Shown here piece by piece: positions 1 to 11,074 of a stretch of 64,000 nucleotides of DNA. The notes beneath the pieces were generated by a model. The model saw only the letters and a program-made list of their open reading frames with translations. It ran no database searches and was not told the DNA's origin. Position numbers and translations under genes: made by a program. Positions within the stretch are counted from its first letter, which is position 1, and every line of letters starts with the position of its first letter. This DNA is from Alphaproteobacteria bacterium (lineage in GTDB: Bacteria > Pseudomonadota > Alphaproteobacteria > UBA3830): contig JAGCFW010000003.1 in the NCBI GenBank assembly GCA_017649895.1, positions 124,001 to 188,000 on the forward strand, read 5' to 3'.

Positions 1-73
1 ACTGCACCACCTTGGCGCAAAAATACCCTGCTAATATCTGTAAAACTATAATAAGCGAAAAAACAATCGCCAT
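1..73 (-). CDS. N-terminus of a membrane protein, cut by window edge
   Basis: A minus-strand reading frame starts 17 nt after the murJ stop codon and runs open to the window edge. Its 24 visible residues (beginning MAIVFSLIIVLQ) form one hydrophobic segment, so the product is probably membrane-inserted or exported. The ATG at 73 has AGGTG nine bases upstream; an in-frame GTG at 85 is an alternative start. Same strand and short spacing suggest cotranscription with murJ. Too little is visible to name a family. Confidence 0.5.
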   Translation of the reverse strand, partial: MAIVFSLIIVLQILAGYFCAKVVQ

Positions 74-90
74 CGGAACTTGCACCTATC

Positions 91-1629
91 CTACTTCAAA
101 GTTTTAACATCTTGAAGAAACTTGAAAATCCCTAAAATCTTTCCAACCACGAAGAATATCAAAATGCTGATACCGACAACAGAAATTACAGCCTTATTCC
201 TCAGACCTCCTCCCTGAATATAGTAAGATTTCGCAAAAATATTCATTCCGTATATGGAAAGCAACATCACGGCGGAAACTACTACTTGTTTTACACAGTC
301 CAAAATTACTGACTTCTCAATCTTTACCGTACCCAAACTTTTCAACTTGAATATCAAATACAATCCGTTACACCAAGCGGACAGCGAAGTTGCTAAGGCC
401 ACCCCGACGTGCTTCATATAAGGAACCAAAAGTAAAATAAACAATAGGTTGGAAATAATAGAAATCATTCCACCGATTAATGGAGTCCTGGTGTCCTTAT
501 GAGCAAAGAACGTCGTCGAAAATACCTTGGTCATCATGTAGGACGGAAGCCCGAAAGCGAAAGCCGTCAGCGCGGGAGCCGCCGCAGTTACGTTCTCGGC
601 AGTAAACTTTCCATGTCCGTAGATCGCTCCAGTTATCGGCTCACTCAAAAGCATCAAAATCACCGCCGCCGGTAATGTAAATACAAAAGCAAAGAGCAAT
701 CCTAGTCCCATTTGTTTTTGAGCGCTTTCTTTGTCATTGGCATGGATAGCCCTAGTCAAAGGAGGAAGCAATGCCGTACTAAAAGCGATTCCCAAAATTC
801 CTATCGGAAATTGATTCACGTGATCCGTCAAATAGAAGTAAGTCGCTGACCCCGTCGGCAATAAAGTAAGAACAGAAAAATCAATCACGACATTCAATTG
901 CCAAACTCCTGCTCCAATCGCTCCGGAAACCAATTTTTTGAAGAATGTTTTTACTCCATCCATCACCGGAGAAAAATTAAACCAAACTTTCATTCCGCAG
1001 CAATGAACATTTATCCACAAAATCGCAAGCTGAATAAACCCAGCAAAAAACGTCGCCCATGCCATAGTGTATGCAACACTCGGAAACAAAAGAGGCCCCA
1101 TCAAAAGGGCAACTATAACAGACAAATTCAGTACAACCTGAACCGCTGCCGGCATGGCGAACCGATTGAATGTGTTCAAAATACCCCCAAACAGCGCGAC
1201 CAAAAATGATGCCCCAATGTACGAAGAACAAATACGACCGATAACTACTAAGTGCTCACTCTTCTCACTTCCCGGTTCAAATCCACTGCAGTAAACCGAC
1301 ATAATTTCTCTGAAAAAGATCAAACACAGAATCATCAAAAACGAAATAAAAAGAACCAACCAAGTGAATGTCTGGGAAGCCAACTTTCTGGCCTCTTCTT
1401 CCCCTTTATCCTTTAATGTGTTAGAAAAAATCGGCAGAAATGACGCATTGAATGCTCCCTCCGCAAATATCTTCCTCAAAATGTTCGCAAATTTAAAAGC
1501 AAGAGCGAATACATCTGCGAACATCCCCGCTCCCAGATATCTCGCCTGAAGAATATCTCTCACAAAGCTACTCAATCGGTAAACCAAAGTCCATCCACCG
1601 ACCGTAGCAACAGTTTTAACTAAACTCAT
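91..1629 (-). CDS. murJ: Lipid II flippase MurJ (MviN)
   Basis: A 512-residue polytopic inner-membrane protein of the MurJ/MviN family (MOP exporter superfamily), which flips the peptidoglycan precursor lipid II to the periplasmic face. The N-terminus (MSLVKTVATVGGWTLVYRLS) and the following RDILQARYLGAG stretch are typical of the family, as is the run of about 14 hydrophobic segments across the whole length. Length is normal for alphaproteobacterial MurJ and no frame damage is seen. It suggests that the organism still assembles peptidoglycan. It is preceded by a 423-bp gap and followed closely by another minus-strand gene at the left edge. Confidence 0.93.
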   Translation of the reverse strand: MSLVKTVATVGGWTLVYRLSSFVRDILQARYLGAGMFADVFALAFKFANILRKIFAEGAFNASFLPIFSNTLKDKGEEEARKLASQTFTWLVLFISFLMILCLIFFREIMSVYCSGFEPGSEKSEHLVVIGRICSSYIGASFLVALFGGILNTFNRFAMPAAVQVVLNLSVIVALLMGPLLFPSVAYTMAWATFFAGFIQLAILWINVHCCGMKVWFNFSPVMDGVKTFFKKLVSGAIGAGVWQLNVVIDFSVLTLLPTGSATYFYLTDHVNQFPIGILGIAFSTALLPPLTRAIHANDKESAQKQMGLGLLFAFVFTLPAAVILMLLSEPITGAIYGHGKFTAENVTAAAPALTAFAFGLPSYMMTKVFSTTFFAHKDTRTPLIGGMISIISNLLFILLLVPYMKHVGVALATSLSAWCNGLYLIFKLKSLGTVKIEKSVILDCVKQVVVSAVMLLSIYGMNIFAKSYYIQGGGLRNKAVISVVGISILIFFVVGKILGIFKFLQDVKTLK

Positions 1630-2052
1630 TTTTCACCAACACATCTAATAACCTATACTCTCAAGTATCACATATGGGCTGTTTATACAAGACCGTACTA
1701 CCGAATAAGCCTCGCTCTCTGGTGATTAATAATCAAAATTTACTGTATGCAGACTTTCACAATATCGTCATATTTACAAAAATTCAATTTAGATTTTGGA
1801 TTATTAAAATAATATTCCCATTAGAAAATGTATGATACATAGTCTAAGATAAATAAAGGGTGCGAAAAATAAGAAGGACTTCAGTTATCGCAAATATGTC
1901 ATTTGCGTCGGCTTGTGTTTTCGGAATGAACGGTAACGTCCGCCAATCTGAGGGTTAAATAATTCATTTTGCTCTACAACACGTAATATTTTTAAGCGGA
2001 ACGGAGCGATTTGTGGTTGCCTCGCTTTTATTAACAACCTACATTGATTGCC
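1630..2052. other. Gap between murJ and lepA
   Basis: This 423-bp stretch holds no convincing gene. The only coding-like signal is a 32-codon GTG-started frame on the plus strand at 1860-1958, listed separately. The rest is AT-rich with no clear terminator or RNA. It presumably contains the murJ promoter and the lepA 3' region. Confidence 0.6.
1860..1958 (+). pseudogene. Possible remnant of a secreted-protein gene (signal-peptide-like ORF)
   Basis: A 32-codon frame starting GTG reads as a basic N-terminus, a short hydrophobic stretch ending in ASACVFG, and then stops after NVRQSEG. AAAGG directly precedes the start. The layout resembles the signal peptides of the LRR proteins elsewhere in this window but there is no mature part. 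It could be the 5' remnant of a decayed secreted protein, a micro-peptide, or chance; confidence is low. Confidence 0.2.
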
Positions 2053-3846
2053 TTATCTTTCCTTCATTTTCAGCGCTGCAAGGAAAGTTCCATGCGGGAT
2101 TTTCACATTTCCGATTTCGCGCATTTTTTTCTTACCCTCTTTTTGTTTTTCGAGAAGTTTGCGCTTTCGAGAAATGTCTCCTCCGTAACATTTTGCCGTA
2201 ACATCCTTGCGAAAAGCCGAGATTGTTTCACGTGCGATGATTTTCCCGCCGATTGCTGCTTGAATTGGAATCTTAAACATATGTTTCGGTATTAAATCTT
2301 TCAACCTTTCGCACAGCTGACGGCCTCGATATTCGGCGTTATCCTTATGGACAATCATAGACAACGCATCGACTTGCTCGCCATTCACGAGAATTGTCAT
2401 TTTCACCATTTCGTTTCTTTCGAATCCGTGCAGTTCATAATCAAAGCTGGCATATCCTCGACTAATTGATTTCAGACGATCGTAAAAATCGTAGACAACC
2501 TCGTTCAGCGGCAGTAAATATTCGACCAGCGCGCGATTTCCAACGTAGGTCAGATTTTGCTGGACTCCCCGTTTTTCTTCGCACAATTTTAGAATATTTC
2601 CAAGATATTCGTCGGGCAGAATGATTTTTGCGAGAATCCATGGCTCTTCAATATAATCAATCTGTGTCGCATTCGGCATGTCCGACGGATTGTGCAACTC
2701 CAAAACTTCTCCGCTTGTCAGATGGATTTTGTAGACGACGCTCGGAACTGTCGTAACCAAATCCAAATTGTATTCGCGTTCAAGTCTTTCTTCGATAACT
2801 TCCAAGTGCAGCATTCCCAAAAATCCGCAACGGAATCCGAATCCCAACGCCTGCGAAGTTTCCGGTTCAAAAGTAAAACTCGCGTCATTCAGATTTAATT
2901 TGATAAGACTTTCCTTCAACTTTCCGTAATCGACTGTATCGACAGGAAAGATACTGCAAAATACCACAGGAATGCTCGGCTTGAATCCCTGCAAAGGTTC
3001 ACTCGTCGGACGATTCTCCTCGGTGATTGTATCCCCAACTCTCGCATCTCCGACACTTTTGATTCCCGCGATGATGTATCCGATCTCTCCCGGATTCAGC
3101 TGGCTGACTTCCTTGGTTTTCGGAGTGAAAATCCCGACTTTTTCGACAGGATAGGTCATTTTAGCGGCCATCAACCTAATTTTCATGCCCGACTTGAGAA
3201 TTCCGTCTTTCACGCGCACCAAAGTCACGACCCCCATGTAAGGATCGTACCAACTGTCGACCAAAAGAGCCTTCAGCGGAGCGTTCGTGTCGCCCTTCGG
3301 AGCAGGAAGTTTTGTAACCAACGCTTCCAGAACATCTTCGATACCCAATCCTTGTTTCGCGGAGATTTCAATGGCGTCCGAACAATCCAAACCGATAACA
3401 TCTTCGATCTGCTGCTTTACTCGATTGACATCCGCTGCCGGCAAATCAATTTTGTTCAGAACTACAATGATTTCGTGATCATGCTCGAGCGCCTGATAGA
3501 CATTTGCCAAGGTCTGAGCCTCAACTCCTTGAGTTGCATCGACAACCAAAATGGAACCTTCGCACGCCGCAAGAGATCTGCTGACCTCATAAGCGAAATC
3601 GACGTGTCCGGGAGTGTCCATCAAATTTAGTTGGTAAGTATTTCCGTCTCTCGCTTTGTATTCCAAACGGACAGTTTGCGACTTAATCGTTATGCCTCTC
3701 TCTCGCTCGATATCCATGGAATCCAACATCTGATCATGGAATTCTCGATCACTGATCGCCCCACAATATTGCATGAGGCGGTCCGCCAGCGTGGATTTTC
3801 CATGGTCAATGTGGGCTACAATTGAAAAATTTCTTATAAACTTCAT
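2053..3846 (-). CDS. lepA: Elongation factor 4 (LepA)
   Basis: A 597-residue translational GTPase that acts on stalled or mistranslocated ribosomes. Motifs are visible: G1 AHIDHGKST at residues 11-19, G3 DTPGH at 77-81 and G4 NKID at 131-134. The lysine- and arginine-rich C-terminal domain after about residue 490 ([20 protein letters not shown]) is specific to LepA and separates it from EF-G and TypA. Length is exactly typical. Its start codon overlaps the pheT stop by 4 nt, so it is probably translated by coupling from a pheS-pheT-lepA transcript. Confidence 0.97.
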   Translation of the reverse strand: MKFIRNFSIVAHIDHGKSTLADRLMQYCGAISDREFHDQMLDSMDIERERGITIKSQTVRLEYKARDGNTYQLNLMDTPGHVDFAYEVSRSLAACEGSILVVDATQGVEAQTLANVYQALEHDHEIIVVLNKIDLPAADVNRVKQQIEDVIGLDCSDAIEISAKQGLGIEDVLEALVTKLPAPKGDTNAPLKALLVDSWYDPYMGVVTLVRVKDGILKSGMKIRLMAAKMTYPVEKVGIFTPKTKEVSQLNPGEIGYIIAGIKSVGDARVGDTITEENRPTSEPLQGFKPSIPVVFCSIFPVDTVDYGKLKESLIKLNLNDASFTFEPETSQALGFGFRCGFLGMLHLEVIEERLEREYNLDLVTTVPSVVYKIHLTSGEVLELHNPSDMPNATQIDYIEEPWILAKIILPDEYLGNILKLCEEKRGVQQNLTYVGNRALVEYLLPLNEVVYDFYDRLKSISRGYASFDYELHGFERNEMVKMTILVNGEQVDALSMIVHKDNAEYRGRQLCERLKDLIPKHMFKIPIQAAIGGKIIARETISAFRKDVTAKCYGGDISRKRKLLEKQKEGKKKMREIGNVKIPHGTFLAALKMKER

Positions 3847-6224
3847 TGATTTCTCAACTTTCCGCCTAAATTTTCCACGTACGACACAACTTTATCGGAA
3901 ACTTCGTTCGCTTCGTCCTCCGTTAAAGTTCTGTTGACAGCATCCAGCACAATTGTAATTCCTATGGATTTCTGAGTCGAACTTATTTTAAATGAATCGA
4001 AAATATCCACCTTCGCGATCCGATCATCTAATTTATAAACATTATTCACAATTTCTCCGACAGCGTCTTGGCCATTGAAAATGAAAGAAAAATCTCTTTC
4101 GATTTTCGGAAAAATCTTATTGTTGTATTCCCTCTGGCGCTTTTTCTTCACTTCATTAATCGCAGAAAGCATCTCGAAAGCCATGATCCTCTCGGAAATC
4201 CCGAAAAGTTTATTAATCTTTGGATGCAGCTCTCCGAACCATCCCAGTAACTTCTTGCCCAAATATACCGCACCACTCCTGGACGGATGATAATACGACG
4301 GTGCCTTCGCCTCTATTTTGATATTCTTTATATTTACGCCGTAAAAATTCAGCATCGAGAAAAAGTCTTTTTTTACATCGAAGACGTCGTAATTCCTTTT
4401 TTCGTTCAGCCAATTCCGAGAATTTGCAGCCCCGATTCTAATTCCTGAAACATGAGTTTCTTGTAAGCAAGAATCTGCAAAAACATGACCTACTTCGAAA
4501 ATACTTGCCGATCTTTCACCGTAGTTCAAGGATAAAACTGCTGTCTTCAATAGATTCGGCAGCAAAGATGGACGCATAACCTCGAAATCCGTCGTAATCG
4601 CATTCATTATTAGAATTAGTTTGCGATTTTCCCTGAATGCCTCGGCAAATTCCCTCTTCGTGAAAGAATACGCAACAGCCTCGGACATATTTCTGGAGGC
4701 CAGCAATTTTCTTAAATTCGAAAGCTGATAAAAGTCCTTCAAGCAAGAGTCTTCCCCAACGGAAACCACAGACAAAGGCTGCTCCTGAACATTATTATAT
4801 CCGTTGATGCGCAACACTTCCTCGATCAAATCCTCTTCTATCTGCAAATCATGCCGCCATGACGGAACAGTAAAAGTTGCGGACATATTATCTTCCGTGA
4901 CCAACGACAAACCGAGCTTTTCGAGTATCTCCTTAACCTTACTCCACTCAATATCGCATCCGGAAACGCTCTTGAGTTTTGATTTGGTTAATTTAACCGA
5001 AATTTTTGGATGATCGATACCTCCGATAGTAAAAATTTTTCCGGCGGAACCTCCGCAAATTTCAAGAATCATGCAAGATACCTGATCCAACGCATTCACG
5101 CATCCCTCACGATCAATACCTCTTTCGAATCTGGTTCGAGAATCACTGGTTGCATCGAGATAAATTCCCGTTCTCGCTATACATTCCGGTTTAAAATAAG
5201 CGGACTCAATCAAAATATTTTTCGTATTCTCGTCGCAAGCAATTTTGGCCCCACTCTTAATTCCTAACAAACACAATGGCTCGTGACTGTCATCTTCCGA
5301 AATCAAAATACTCGAGTTTAATGTATATTGCTCGCCTTTGAAATCCGAAAACCTCTCATTCTTGTACGAAAATCTGATATTGAGATTACCTTCGATTTTA
5401 TCCAGATCGTAAATCTGGAACGGTGCACCGCGATCGATCATGCAGTAGTTTGCGACGTCAACTATCGACGAAATGCTATTCAGCCCGGCATTTTTCAAGG
5501 CATCTTTCAACCACTTCGGTGATTCCCCGTTTTTCAATCCACGAATCACTCGGAAAGACATCTGCGGAGCATAATTAAAAATGGTCTCATCTTCATAGTC
5601 CACATTTGTTAAAATTTCGGGATCAATTTCACACGGTTTTGGCTGATTCTCAATAAAATTTCCGACGCCGTAAGCTGCCAAGTCGCGAGCGATTCCTTTT
5701 ACCGAGAAACAATCACCACGGTTTGGTGTCACAGACACATCGAAAATCCCACCATCGAATCCCAGAACATCTGCAACGGAAGTCTTCAGATCAGTTCCTT
5801 CAGGTACTTCAATAATTCCATCGCATTCACTTTCAGTTTCAATCGCCAATTCATCAAAAGAACACATCATTCCCTGACTTTCGACCCCGCGAATTTTGCT
5901 TTTTTTCAAGACTTCATTAGATGCGGGAATTATTGCACCCGGCATAGCCAAAATCGCAATCAGTCCTTCGCGGGCATTCGGCGCACCGCAAACTATCTGA
6001 TGATTATTCCCTTCGCCGTCCACTACCGAACAAATTTGCAATCTGTCTGCGTTCGGATGTCTCTCTGCCTTTTCAATCTTTACCAATTTAAAGTTCTTGA
6101 AGGCAATCTCGGGATCCAAAAGGTCGTCGACCTCCAGCCCAATCGCCGTCAGACTTTCTGCCACTTGAGCAATGCTCTGCTCGGTTTCTAAATATTTTTT
6201 CAACCAATTAAATGAAAATCTCAT
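3843..6224 (-). CDS. pheT: Phenylalanyl-tRNA synthetase beta chain
   Basis: A 793-residue beta subunit of the (alpha-beta)2 enzyme that charges tRNA-Phe. Visible parts: an N-terminal oligonucleotide-binding tRNA domain (about residues 40-150, with [10 protein letters not shown] and the QIVCGAPN motif), the B3/B4 editing region in the middle, the B5 domain, and a C-terminal anticodon-binding domain (about 700-793, with the [10 protein letters not shown] motif). Length is normal. GGAG lies just before the ATG; the gene begins 9 nt after pheS and overlaps lepA by 4 nt. Confidence 0.97.
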   Translation of the reverse strand: MRFSFNWLKKYLETEQSIAQVAESLTAIGLEVDDLLDPEIAFKNFKLVKIEKAERHPNADRLQICSVVDGEGNNHQIVCGAPNAREGLIAILAMPGAIIPASNEVLKKSKIRGVESQGMMCSFDELAIETESECDGIIEVPEGTDLKTSVADVLGFDGGIFDVSVTPNRGDCFSVKGIARDLAAYGVGNFIENQPKPCEIDPEILTNVDYEDETIFNYAPQMSFRVIRGLKNGESPKWLKDALKNAGLNSISSIVDVANYCMIDRGAPFQIYDLDKIEGNLNIRFSYKNERFSDFKGEQYTLNSSILISEDDSHEPLCLLGIKSGAKIACDENTKNILIESAYFKPECIARTGIYLDATSDSRTRFERGIDREGCVNALDQVSCMILEICGGSAGKIFTIGGIDHPKISVKLTKSKLKSVSGCDIEWSKVKEILEKLGLSLVTEDNMSATFTVPSWRHDLQIEEDLIEEVLRINGYNNVQEQPLSVVSVGEDSCLKDFYQLSNLRKLLASRNMSEAVAYSFTKREFAEAFRENRKLILIMNAITTDFEVMRPSLLPNLLKTAVLSLNYGERSASIFEVGHVFADSCLQETHVSGIRIGAANSRNWLNEKRNYDVFDVKKDFFSMLNFYGVNIKNIKIEAKAPSYYHPSRSGAVYLGKKLLGWFGELHPKINKLFGISERIMAFEMLSAINEVKKKRQREYNNKIFPKIERDFSFIFNGQDAVGEIVNNVYKLDDRIAKVDIFDSFKISSTQKSIGITIVLDAVNRTLTEDEANEVSDKVVSYVENLGGKLRNQ

Positions 6225-6233
6225 TTCATTCTC

Positions 6234-7289
6234 CTATAAATCCACCGGAGAAAACCCAAAAGTTTCTCTCCACTGTTCGTTCGATTCGAAATAATTTCTC
6301 AGGTCAGGTACACCGTATTTGAGAGATGCCAAGCGCTCTATACCGAGACCGAAAGCGATTCCCTGATATTCAGACGGATCAATACCGCCCGCTTTTAATA
6401 CATTTGGATGAGACACCCCACAACCACCTATTTCGAGCCACTTGTCACCCGTACCGAAAATCATTTTTCCCTTCACAATACTGTAATTTATATCGACCTC
6501 CGCCGACGGCTCGGTGAAAGGGAAAAAACTCGGTCTGAACCGTACCGATAACTTTTCAAGATTGAAGAATTTTTTCAGTATATCTTTGATAAGCCACTTC
6601 AGCTGCGCCATTCCTACACCTTTTTCCACTACTAACATCTCGACCTGGTCGAACATAGGAGTATGCGTCGCATCGTAATCGCTGCGGAAAGTTCTACCGA
6701 TGGTAAAAAATCTCAGCGGAGGCTTATTTTTCAGCATATAACGAGTTTCCACCGGCGAGGTATGAGTACGCAACAGTTTACGCCCGTGTTCATCCGCCGG
6801 CATGTTCAGGTAAAACGTATCATGCATAGTACGAGCCGGATGATATTCGGGCATGTTCATGGTATCAAAATTGAAATACTCACTCTCGATGTCAGGCCCC
6901 TCAGCAAAGCGGAATCCATACCCACTTAATATCGTAGCAATTTCCGAAAAAACTTTGCTAATCGGATGAATATACCCAAAAGACTGGATATCTACAGGCA
7001 TCGAAATATCCATCTTTTCACTTGCCAGTTTTTTTTCCAGCTCTATCATTTCGAGATCACTGGATTTAGCATTCAGCTTTTCAATGATCACACTTTTTAC
7101 TTCATTAATTTTTGCCCCGACGCTTCGCTTCTCTTCCTGGGACAGATTTTTCAAATACTTCATTTTCTCCGTAATCTTACCGTTTTTCCCAAACACAGCG
7201 ACACGGATTCCTTCTAATTTTTTCAAATCTTTACAGTGGTCAATTTCAAATACACAACTGCCAAGTAACTTATCAAGTTCTGCTAACAT
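6234..7289 (-). CDS. pheS: Phenylalanyl-tRNA synthetase alpha chain
   Basis: A 351-residue class II catalytic subunit. The N-terminal coiled coil (about residues 1-90) binds tRNA-Phe. Motif 2 is visible as GRTFRSDYDATHTPMFDQVE, and motif 3 as AFGLGIERLA near the C-terminus, which carries the ATP-binding arginine. It is the first gene of pheS-pheT-lepA and sits behind a recognisable promoter at 7313-7341. The frequent upstream partners rpmI and rplT are not here; the divergent neighbour is a mechanosensitive channel gene. Confidence 0.97.
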   Translation of the reverse strand: MLAELDKLLGSCVFEIDHCKDLKKLEGIRVAVFGKNGKITEKMKYLKNLSQEEKRSVGAKINEVKSVIIEKLNAKSSDLEMIELEKKLASEKMDISMPVDIQSFGYIHPISKVFSEIATILSGYGFRFAEGPDIESEYFNFDTMNMPEYHPARTMHDTFYLNMPADEHGRKLLRTHTSPVETRYMLKNKPPLRFFTIGRTFRSDYDATHTPMFDQVEMLVVEKGVGMAQLKWLIKDILKKFFNLEKLSVRFRPSFFPFTEPSAEVDINYSIVKGKMIFGTGDKWLEIGGCGVSHPNVLKAGGIDPSEYQGIAFGLGIERLASLKYGVPDLRNYFESNEQWRETFGFSPVDL

Positions 7290-7312
7290 TTTTTCCTCAA
7301 AACTTTTGGGGG

Positions 7313-7341
7313 ATCATACCACAAATTCAGGCGTGCTTGAA
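7313..7341 (-). promoter_or_regulatory. Candidate sigma70 promoter of pheST-lepA
   Basis: Read on the minus strand: -35 TTCAAG, 17-bp spacer, -10 TATGAT. The expected start would leave a leader of about 17 nt before pheS, too short for an attenuator peptide. Confidence 0.5.
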
Positions 7342-7414
7342 GTCTCCTCGGGAAAGCGCAAGAATTTGACATTATTTTCTCTGCAGTCTACAATGAAAAG
7401 AATGGAGGTGGAGA

Positions 7415-9145
7415 ATGGTCGAGTATTATAATCAGATTGTACAAATAATGACGAATTATCCGATGGTGGTTGCCGCGGTTTCGAATTTAGTTTTAGCTAT
7501 AGTTTTTTTTCTGTCTTTTTATCTTCCGAAAAAGTTTGTGGATAGAGAGCTCAGAAGGGTTCGCAAAGATCCAATGAACAAGTTCGATAAGGTTATAGTC
7601 CTTCTTGCAGGAATCGTTTTTTCGATCGTATTCTGTGTAGTTGGAGCGGAAATGATTTCCGGGTGTGTGCCTCATCAGATACCCGATGAGTTTGTTTCCG
7701 TACTTGTCATGTTTGCTGCGTTATCGGTTTTGTTGCGATCGTTGGTAGATTCCGACCTGATAGACCCAAAAGAAGTCCCTTCTCACTTAAAGTTGTATCG
7801 TATTTCTTTTGTGTCATTTATCGTCGCTTCTTCTTTCTCTATCTTGTCGACAAAATTCCCGAATTACATAAGTTACGGATTCACTGTAGCGATTTTTGTT
7901 TACTACTTTACAGAGTTGTGCGCGGAGAGAAAAATCATTGAGAAATGCTTCACCTTATTAACCACAAAAGAATTCTCAATTGGAATAAAGCTAGTCGACT
8001 TCATCAGTCGTAAATTTGTTTTCGTCGCATCCTTGGGTATGGTCGTGATCCCTTTGATAAATCAAAAAATGAATGTTTCTCTGGATACGGTGTTGTACGT
8101 CAATATCCGGGATATGTTCTGCGTTTTGGCAGGAATGTTTATGCTTCAGGTAACCTCCTCTGCAGTCATAAATCGATTCATTAAGAGATTAGACGATTCT
8201 GATAAAGAGGAGGAATTAAAAAAATCGCCTCAAGTGCGAGCACATAAGACAAACTGGCTTTGGATCTGTGATGTTTTGATAATAGCGTTTTACGTAGCTA
8301 TTGCTTTAGCCATTCTTTGGCTGGTCGGTGTTGATGTCCAAAAATACGTTTTTCACGACACAATAGTGAGCGTCGTTATAGTTGTTTTCGGAGGAGTGCT
8401 TCTTTTCAATGCATTTGGCGAATTCATGAACTCACTTGTCGATAAGGCTGCTCCGGGGGATTACGAAAAGCTCCTGACCTTTATGCCAATCATCAAAGTT
8501 GTATTTACCGTGGTCCTGCTCTTTATCTTGGGATTGACCGTTTTATCCCTGTTCGGAATACCTATTGTGCCAATATTGGCTTCTTTAACCGTGGTATGGG
8601 GTGCCATTGCCTTGGCAGCGGGTGATATTATCAAGGGCTTCTTGCAAGGTGTCGTTTTTCTGTTCGAAAGTAATTTTTATATCGGAGATTGGGTTGTAAT
8701 TAACGGAAGATCAGGAATTGTTGTAAAAATTTCTCTGCGAACTTTGACCGTACGTGACATTAACGGAGATGAATATATAATTCCATACAGCAACGTCACA
8801 GAAATTACAAACCAATCCAGAGGCTATTTTTTGCACAACGAGTGTCTATTGGTGGCCCCGGATTCCGATATAGAAAAGGCAAGCAGTTTGTTGGTCGATG
8901 TGGTAGATGAGTTAAAAGCTGACCCTCAGTACTCTAAGAGAATTCTGGGAGATGTAAATCTGATAGGTGTCAGGACACTTTCCGATGAAGGTATCAAAAT
9001 ATGTTGGACCCTAAAGGTGCACACATCTTTGCGCTTGCTTCACTTGGAGATTTACAGACGATTGCTTCCGTTGCTACGCAAAGCCGGAATTTCCGTACCT
9101 TACAGACAAGCTTACACAGAACGTTTGTTAACGGCAGACCATTAG
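7415..9145 (+). CDS. MscS-family mechanosensitive ion channel
   Basis: A 576-residue inner-membrane protein with roughly ten hydrophobic segments over residues 1-400, followed by the MscS core: the pore helix rich in Ala and Gly (VVWGAIALAAGDIIKGFLQG) and the beta domain (IGDWVVINGRSGIVVKISLR, then IIPYSNV). It should open under membrane tension and release solutes during osmotic downshock. The extra N-terminal membrane segments make it larger than E. coli MscS (286 residues), closer to the YbdG/YnaI-type members. GGAGGTGGAGA immediately before ATG is a strong ribosome-binding site. It is monocistronic, with a terminator at 9185. Confidence 0.9.
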   Translation: MVEYYNQIVQIMTNYPMVVAAVSNLVLAIVFFLSFYLPKKFVDRELRRVRKDPMNKFDKVIVLLAGIVFSIVFCVVGAEMISGCVPHQIPDEFVSVLVMFAALSVLLRSLVDSDLIDPKEVPSHLKLYRISFVSFIVASSFSILSTKFPNYISYGFTVAIFVYYFTELCAERKIIEKCFTLLTTKEFSIGIKLVDFISRKFVFVASLGMVVIPLINQKMNVSLDTVLYVNIRDMFCVLAGMFMLQVTSSAVINRFIKRLDDSDKEEELKKSPQVRAHKTNWLWICDVLIIAFYVAIALAILWLVGVDVQKYVFHDTIVSVVIVVFGGVLLFNAFGEFMNSLVDKAAPGDYEKLLTFMPIIKVVFTVVLLFILGLTVLSLFGIPIVPILASLTVVWGAIALAAGDIIKGFLQGVVFLFESNFYIGDWVVINGRSGIVVKISLRTLTVRDINGDEYIIPYSNVTEITNQSRGYFLHNECLLVAPDSDIEKASSLLVDVVDELKADPQYSKRILGDVNLIGVRTLSDEGIKICWTLKVHTSLRLLHLEIYRRLLPLLRKAGISVPYRQAYTERLLTADH

Positions 9146-9184
9146 ATAAAGTCTCGGCTTGTCAAAGGTCGTTTTTAAAACACC

Positions 9185-9217
9185 AAAGCCCGTCTGAATT
9201 GGCGGGCTTTTGTTTTT
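9185..9217 (+). terminator. Intrinsic terminator of the mscS-type gene
   Basis: Perfect 8-bp stem AAAGCCCG/CGGGCTTT with a 10-nt loop, followed by TGTTTTT. It lies between two convergent genes and could also slow transcripts reading from putP. Confidence 0.85.
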
Positions 9218-9242
9218 AGAAAATTACTGGCTTGGCAAGGAA

Positions 9243-10691
9243 TTATCTTTTGCAATTTACTGCATCAACAAACAATTGTTTCACTTCATCAGAGGGGCTT
9301 TTTGTGCATAAACTTACGACAATCGCGACGATCAAACTTGCAAAAAATCCCGGAGCAAGTTCGTAAATACCTGTCGATGAGAGAAAAACATACCAAGAAA
9401 TATCCACAACAGCTCCCGTCAAAATTCCTGCAACAGCTCCTGTAAAATTTAATCTTTTCCAAAATAAACTCAACATGATTGTTGGACCGAAAGTTGCGCC
9501 AAAAACACCCCAGGCATTTTGAACCAGTTCCATAATCGAACCGCTATTCGGATTGGCCGCTATCAACATAGAAATCGCAGCAATTATTAAAACTACGATA
9601 CGTCCTACCCACAAAAGTTCTCTATCCCGAGCCTGATTTTTTCGTAACGGTTTGTAAATATCATTTGCAAGAGCAGAAGAAGCGGCCAGCAATTGACTAT
9701 CTGCTGTACTCATCGCTGCAGCCAAAACTGCGGACAATAAAATTCCCGAAATTATCGCCGGAAAGATTTTGTGAACGGTAGCCACAAACACCAGAGAATT
9801 TTTGTTGATTTCTTCATCGAATCCCAAGAAAAGTCTTCCTACAACCCCTATCAATGCAGCAAAAGTTACTATTATCAATGTCCAAGCTATTCCTATTTTG
9901 GCAGATTTTTTCAACTCTTGCTGTGACTTTATGGACATGAATTTAATAATGATATGCGGCATTCCGAAATATCCGAGTCCCCAAGCAAGCCCGGATACGA
10001 TCTGTTTCCAATCAACCAAAATATTCCAATAAGAATCTGAAACCATTGACATTGAATTAAAATCCAACATCCCTGCTGCAAAGATCGGAACTATCAGCAT
10101 TGCTCCTAAAATCAACAATCCCTGAAAGAAATCCACCCAGCATACCGCAGAAAATCCTCCCAAAAATGTATACCCGACTATTATGAATGCGGCAAAATAC
10201 ATCGCCATTTCTGCTTCCATTCCTGTAATTGTGTTAAATAGGGTTCCGCAAGCTTTAATACTGGAAGCACAGTAAATCGTGTAAGCTATCAAAAAGACAA
10301 CTGCGCAGAGAGCTTGCAACGATCTTGACTTTGATAAAAATCGATTCGCAAGATACTGCGGAATGGTTATGGCATCTCCTGCAACAATTGAAAATTTTCT
10401 TAATCTCGGAGCCTCAAAAAGCCAACTTGCAGAATAACCAATCGCAAGTCCGACAGATATCCAAATTTGCCCCAAACCCAATGCATAAATTGAAGTCGGC
10501 AATCCCATTAAAACCCAGGCACTCATATCTGCAGCTCCGGCGGAAAGAGCAGCAACCCAAGCTCCCATTTTTCTATCACCTAAAAAATAAGTTTTTTCAT
10601 TTCCATTTTTATTTTTGAAAAAAAAGTATATCCCCACAGCAAACATGCAAATAAGGTATACAATAAATACGGTTACTTCCGATGATCTCAT
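9243..10691 (-). CDS. putP: Sodium/proline symporter PutP
   Basis: A 482-residue member of the sodium:solute symporter family with about 13 transmembrane segments. The start MRSSEVTVFIVYLICMFAVG, the FFKNKNGNEKTYFLGDRKMG loop and the sodium-site helix around SAGAADMSAWVLMGLP match PutP well. It imports proline with Na+, useful for a cell drawing amino acids from its host. The ATG at 10691 is chosen because TTGGAG lies 6 nt before it; a TTG four codons upstream overlaps that site. Its 3' end faces the mscS-type gene. Confidence 0.92.
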   Translation of the reverse strand: MRSSEVTVFIVYLICMFAVGIYFFFKNKNGNEKTYFLGDRKMGAWVAALSAGAADMSAWVLMGLPTSIYALGLGQIWISVGLAIGYSASWLFEAPRLRKFSIVAGDAITIPQYLANRFLSKSRSLQALCAVVFLIAYTIYCASSIKACGTLFNTITGMEAEMAMYFAAFIIVGYTFLGGFSAVCWVDFFQGLLILGAMLIVPIFAAGMLDFNSMSMVSDSYWNILVDWKQIVSGLAWGLGYFGMPHIIIKFMSIKSQQELKKSAKIGIAWTLIIVTFAALIGVVGRLFLGFDEEINKNSLVFVATVHKIFPAIISGILLSAVLAAAMSTADSQLLAASSALANDIYKPLRKNQARDRELLWVGRIVVLIIAAISMLIAANPNSGSIMELVQNAWGVFGATFGPTIMLSLFWKRLNFTGAVAGILTGAVVDISWYVFLSSTGIYELAPGFFASLIVAIVVSLCTKSPSDEVKQLFVDAVNCKR

Positions 10692-11074
10692 AACAATCTC
10701 CAAATAATTTTTTAATTCTTTTTTGTAATTTTTTTATGCTAAACATTCAGTCGCGATATCGACTGGTTCATGAAAATCGAAAAACGATGTTCCAAATTTT
10801 CAAATTTTAGATTATTTGATACACCACAAGGGGTCGCTCGCATCTGACGATCGAAACGGTTCTTATCGCAAAACGCCTTTCTGTCTTGTTCAAACCTAAC
10901 CCCATAACCTGCTTTCAATATAAAAACGTATAGCTTGTATCATAAACTTAATCGTTTTGCAAATATTTTTTTTACAGTTATGAATTTTTTTAAAGTGTAA
11001 TGTGACAGATTTTGTATATAGGGCAAAAAGAAGTTATGAATATTACAATTATTACGTGTAATTATTTACTTAGA
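10692..11074. other. AT-rich gap between putP and the LRR pair
   Basis: About 380 bp with no supported gene. It contains an inverted repeat CAGTCG/CGACTG near 10750 upstream of putP and several very short frames without good ribosome-binding sites. It must hold the putP promoter, which I could not place with confidence. Confidence 0.5.

Noticed and set aside
10801-10960. Short minus-strand frames (15 and about 32 codons) upstream of putP
   Set aside because: No useful ribosome-binding site, no domain, and stops in all longer frames; treated as non-coding.
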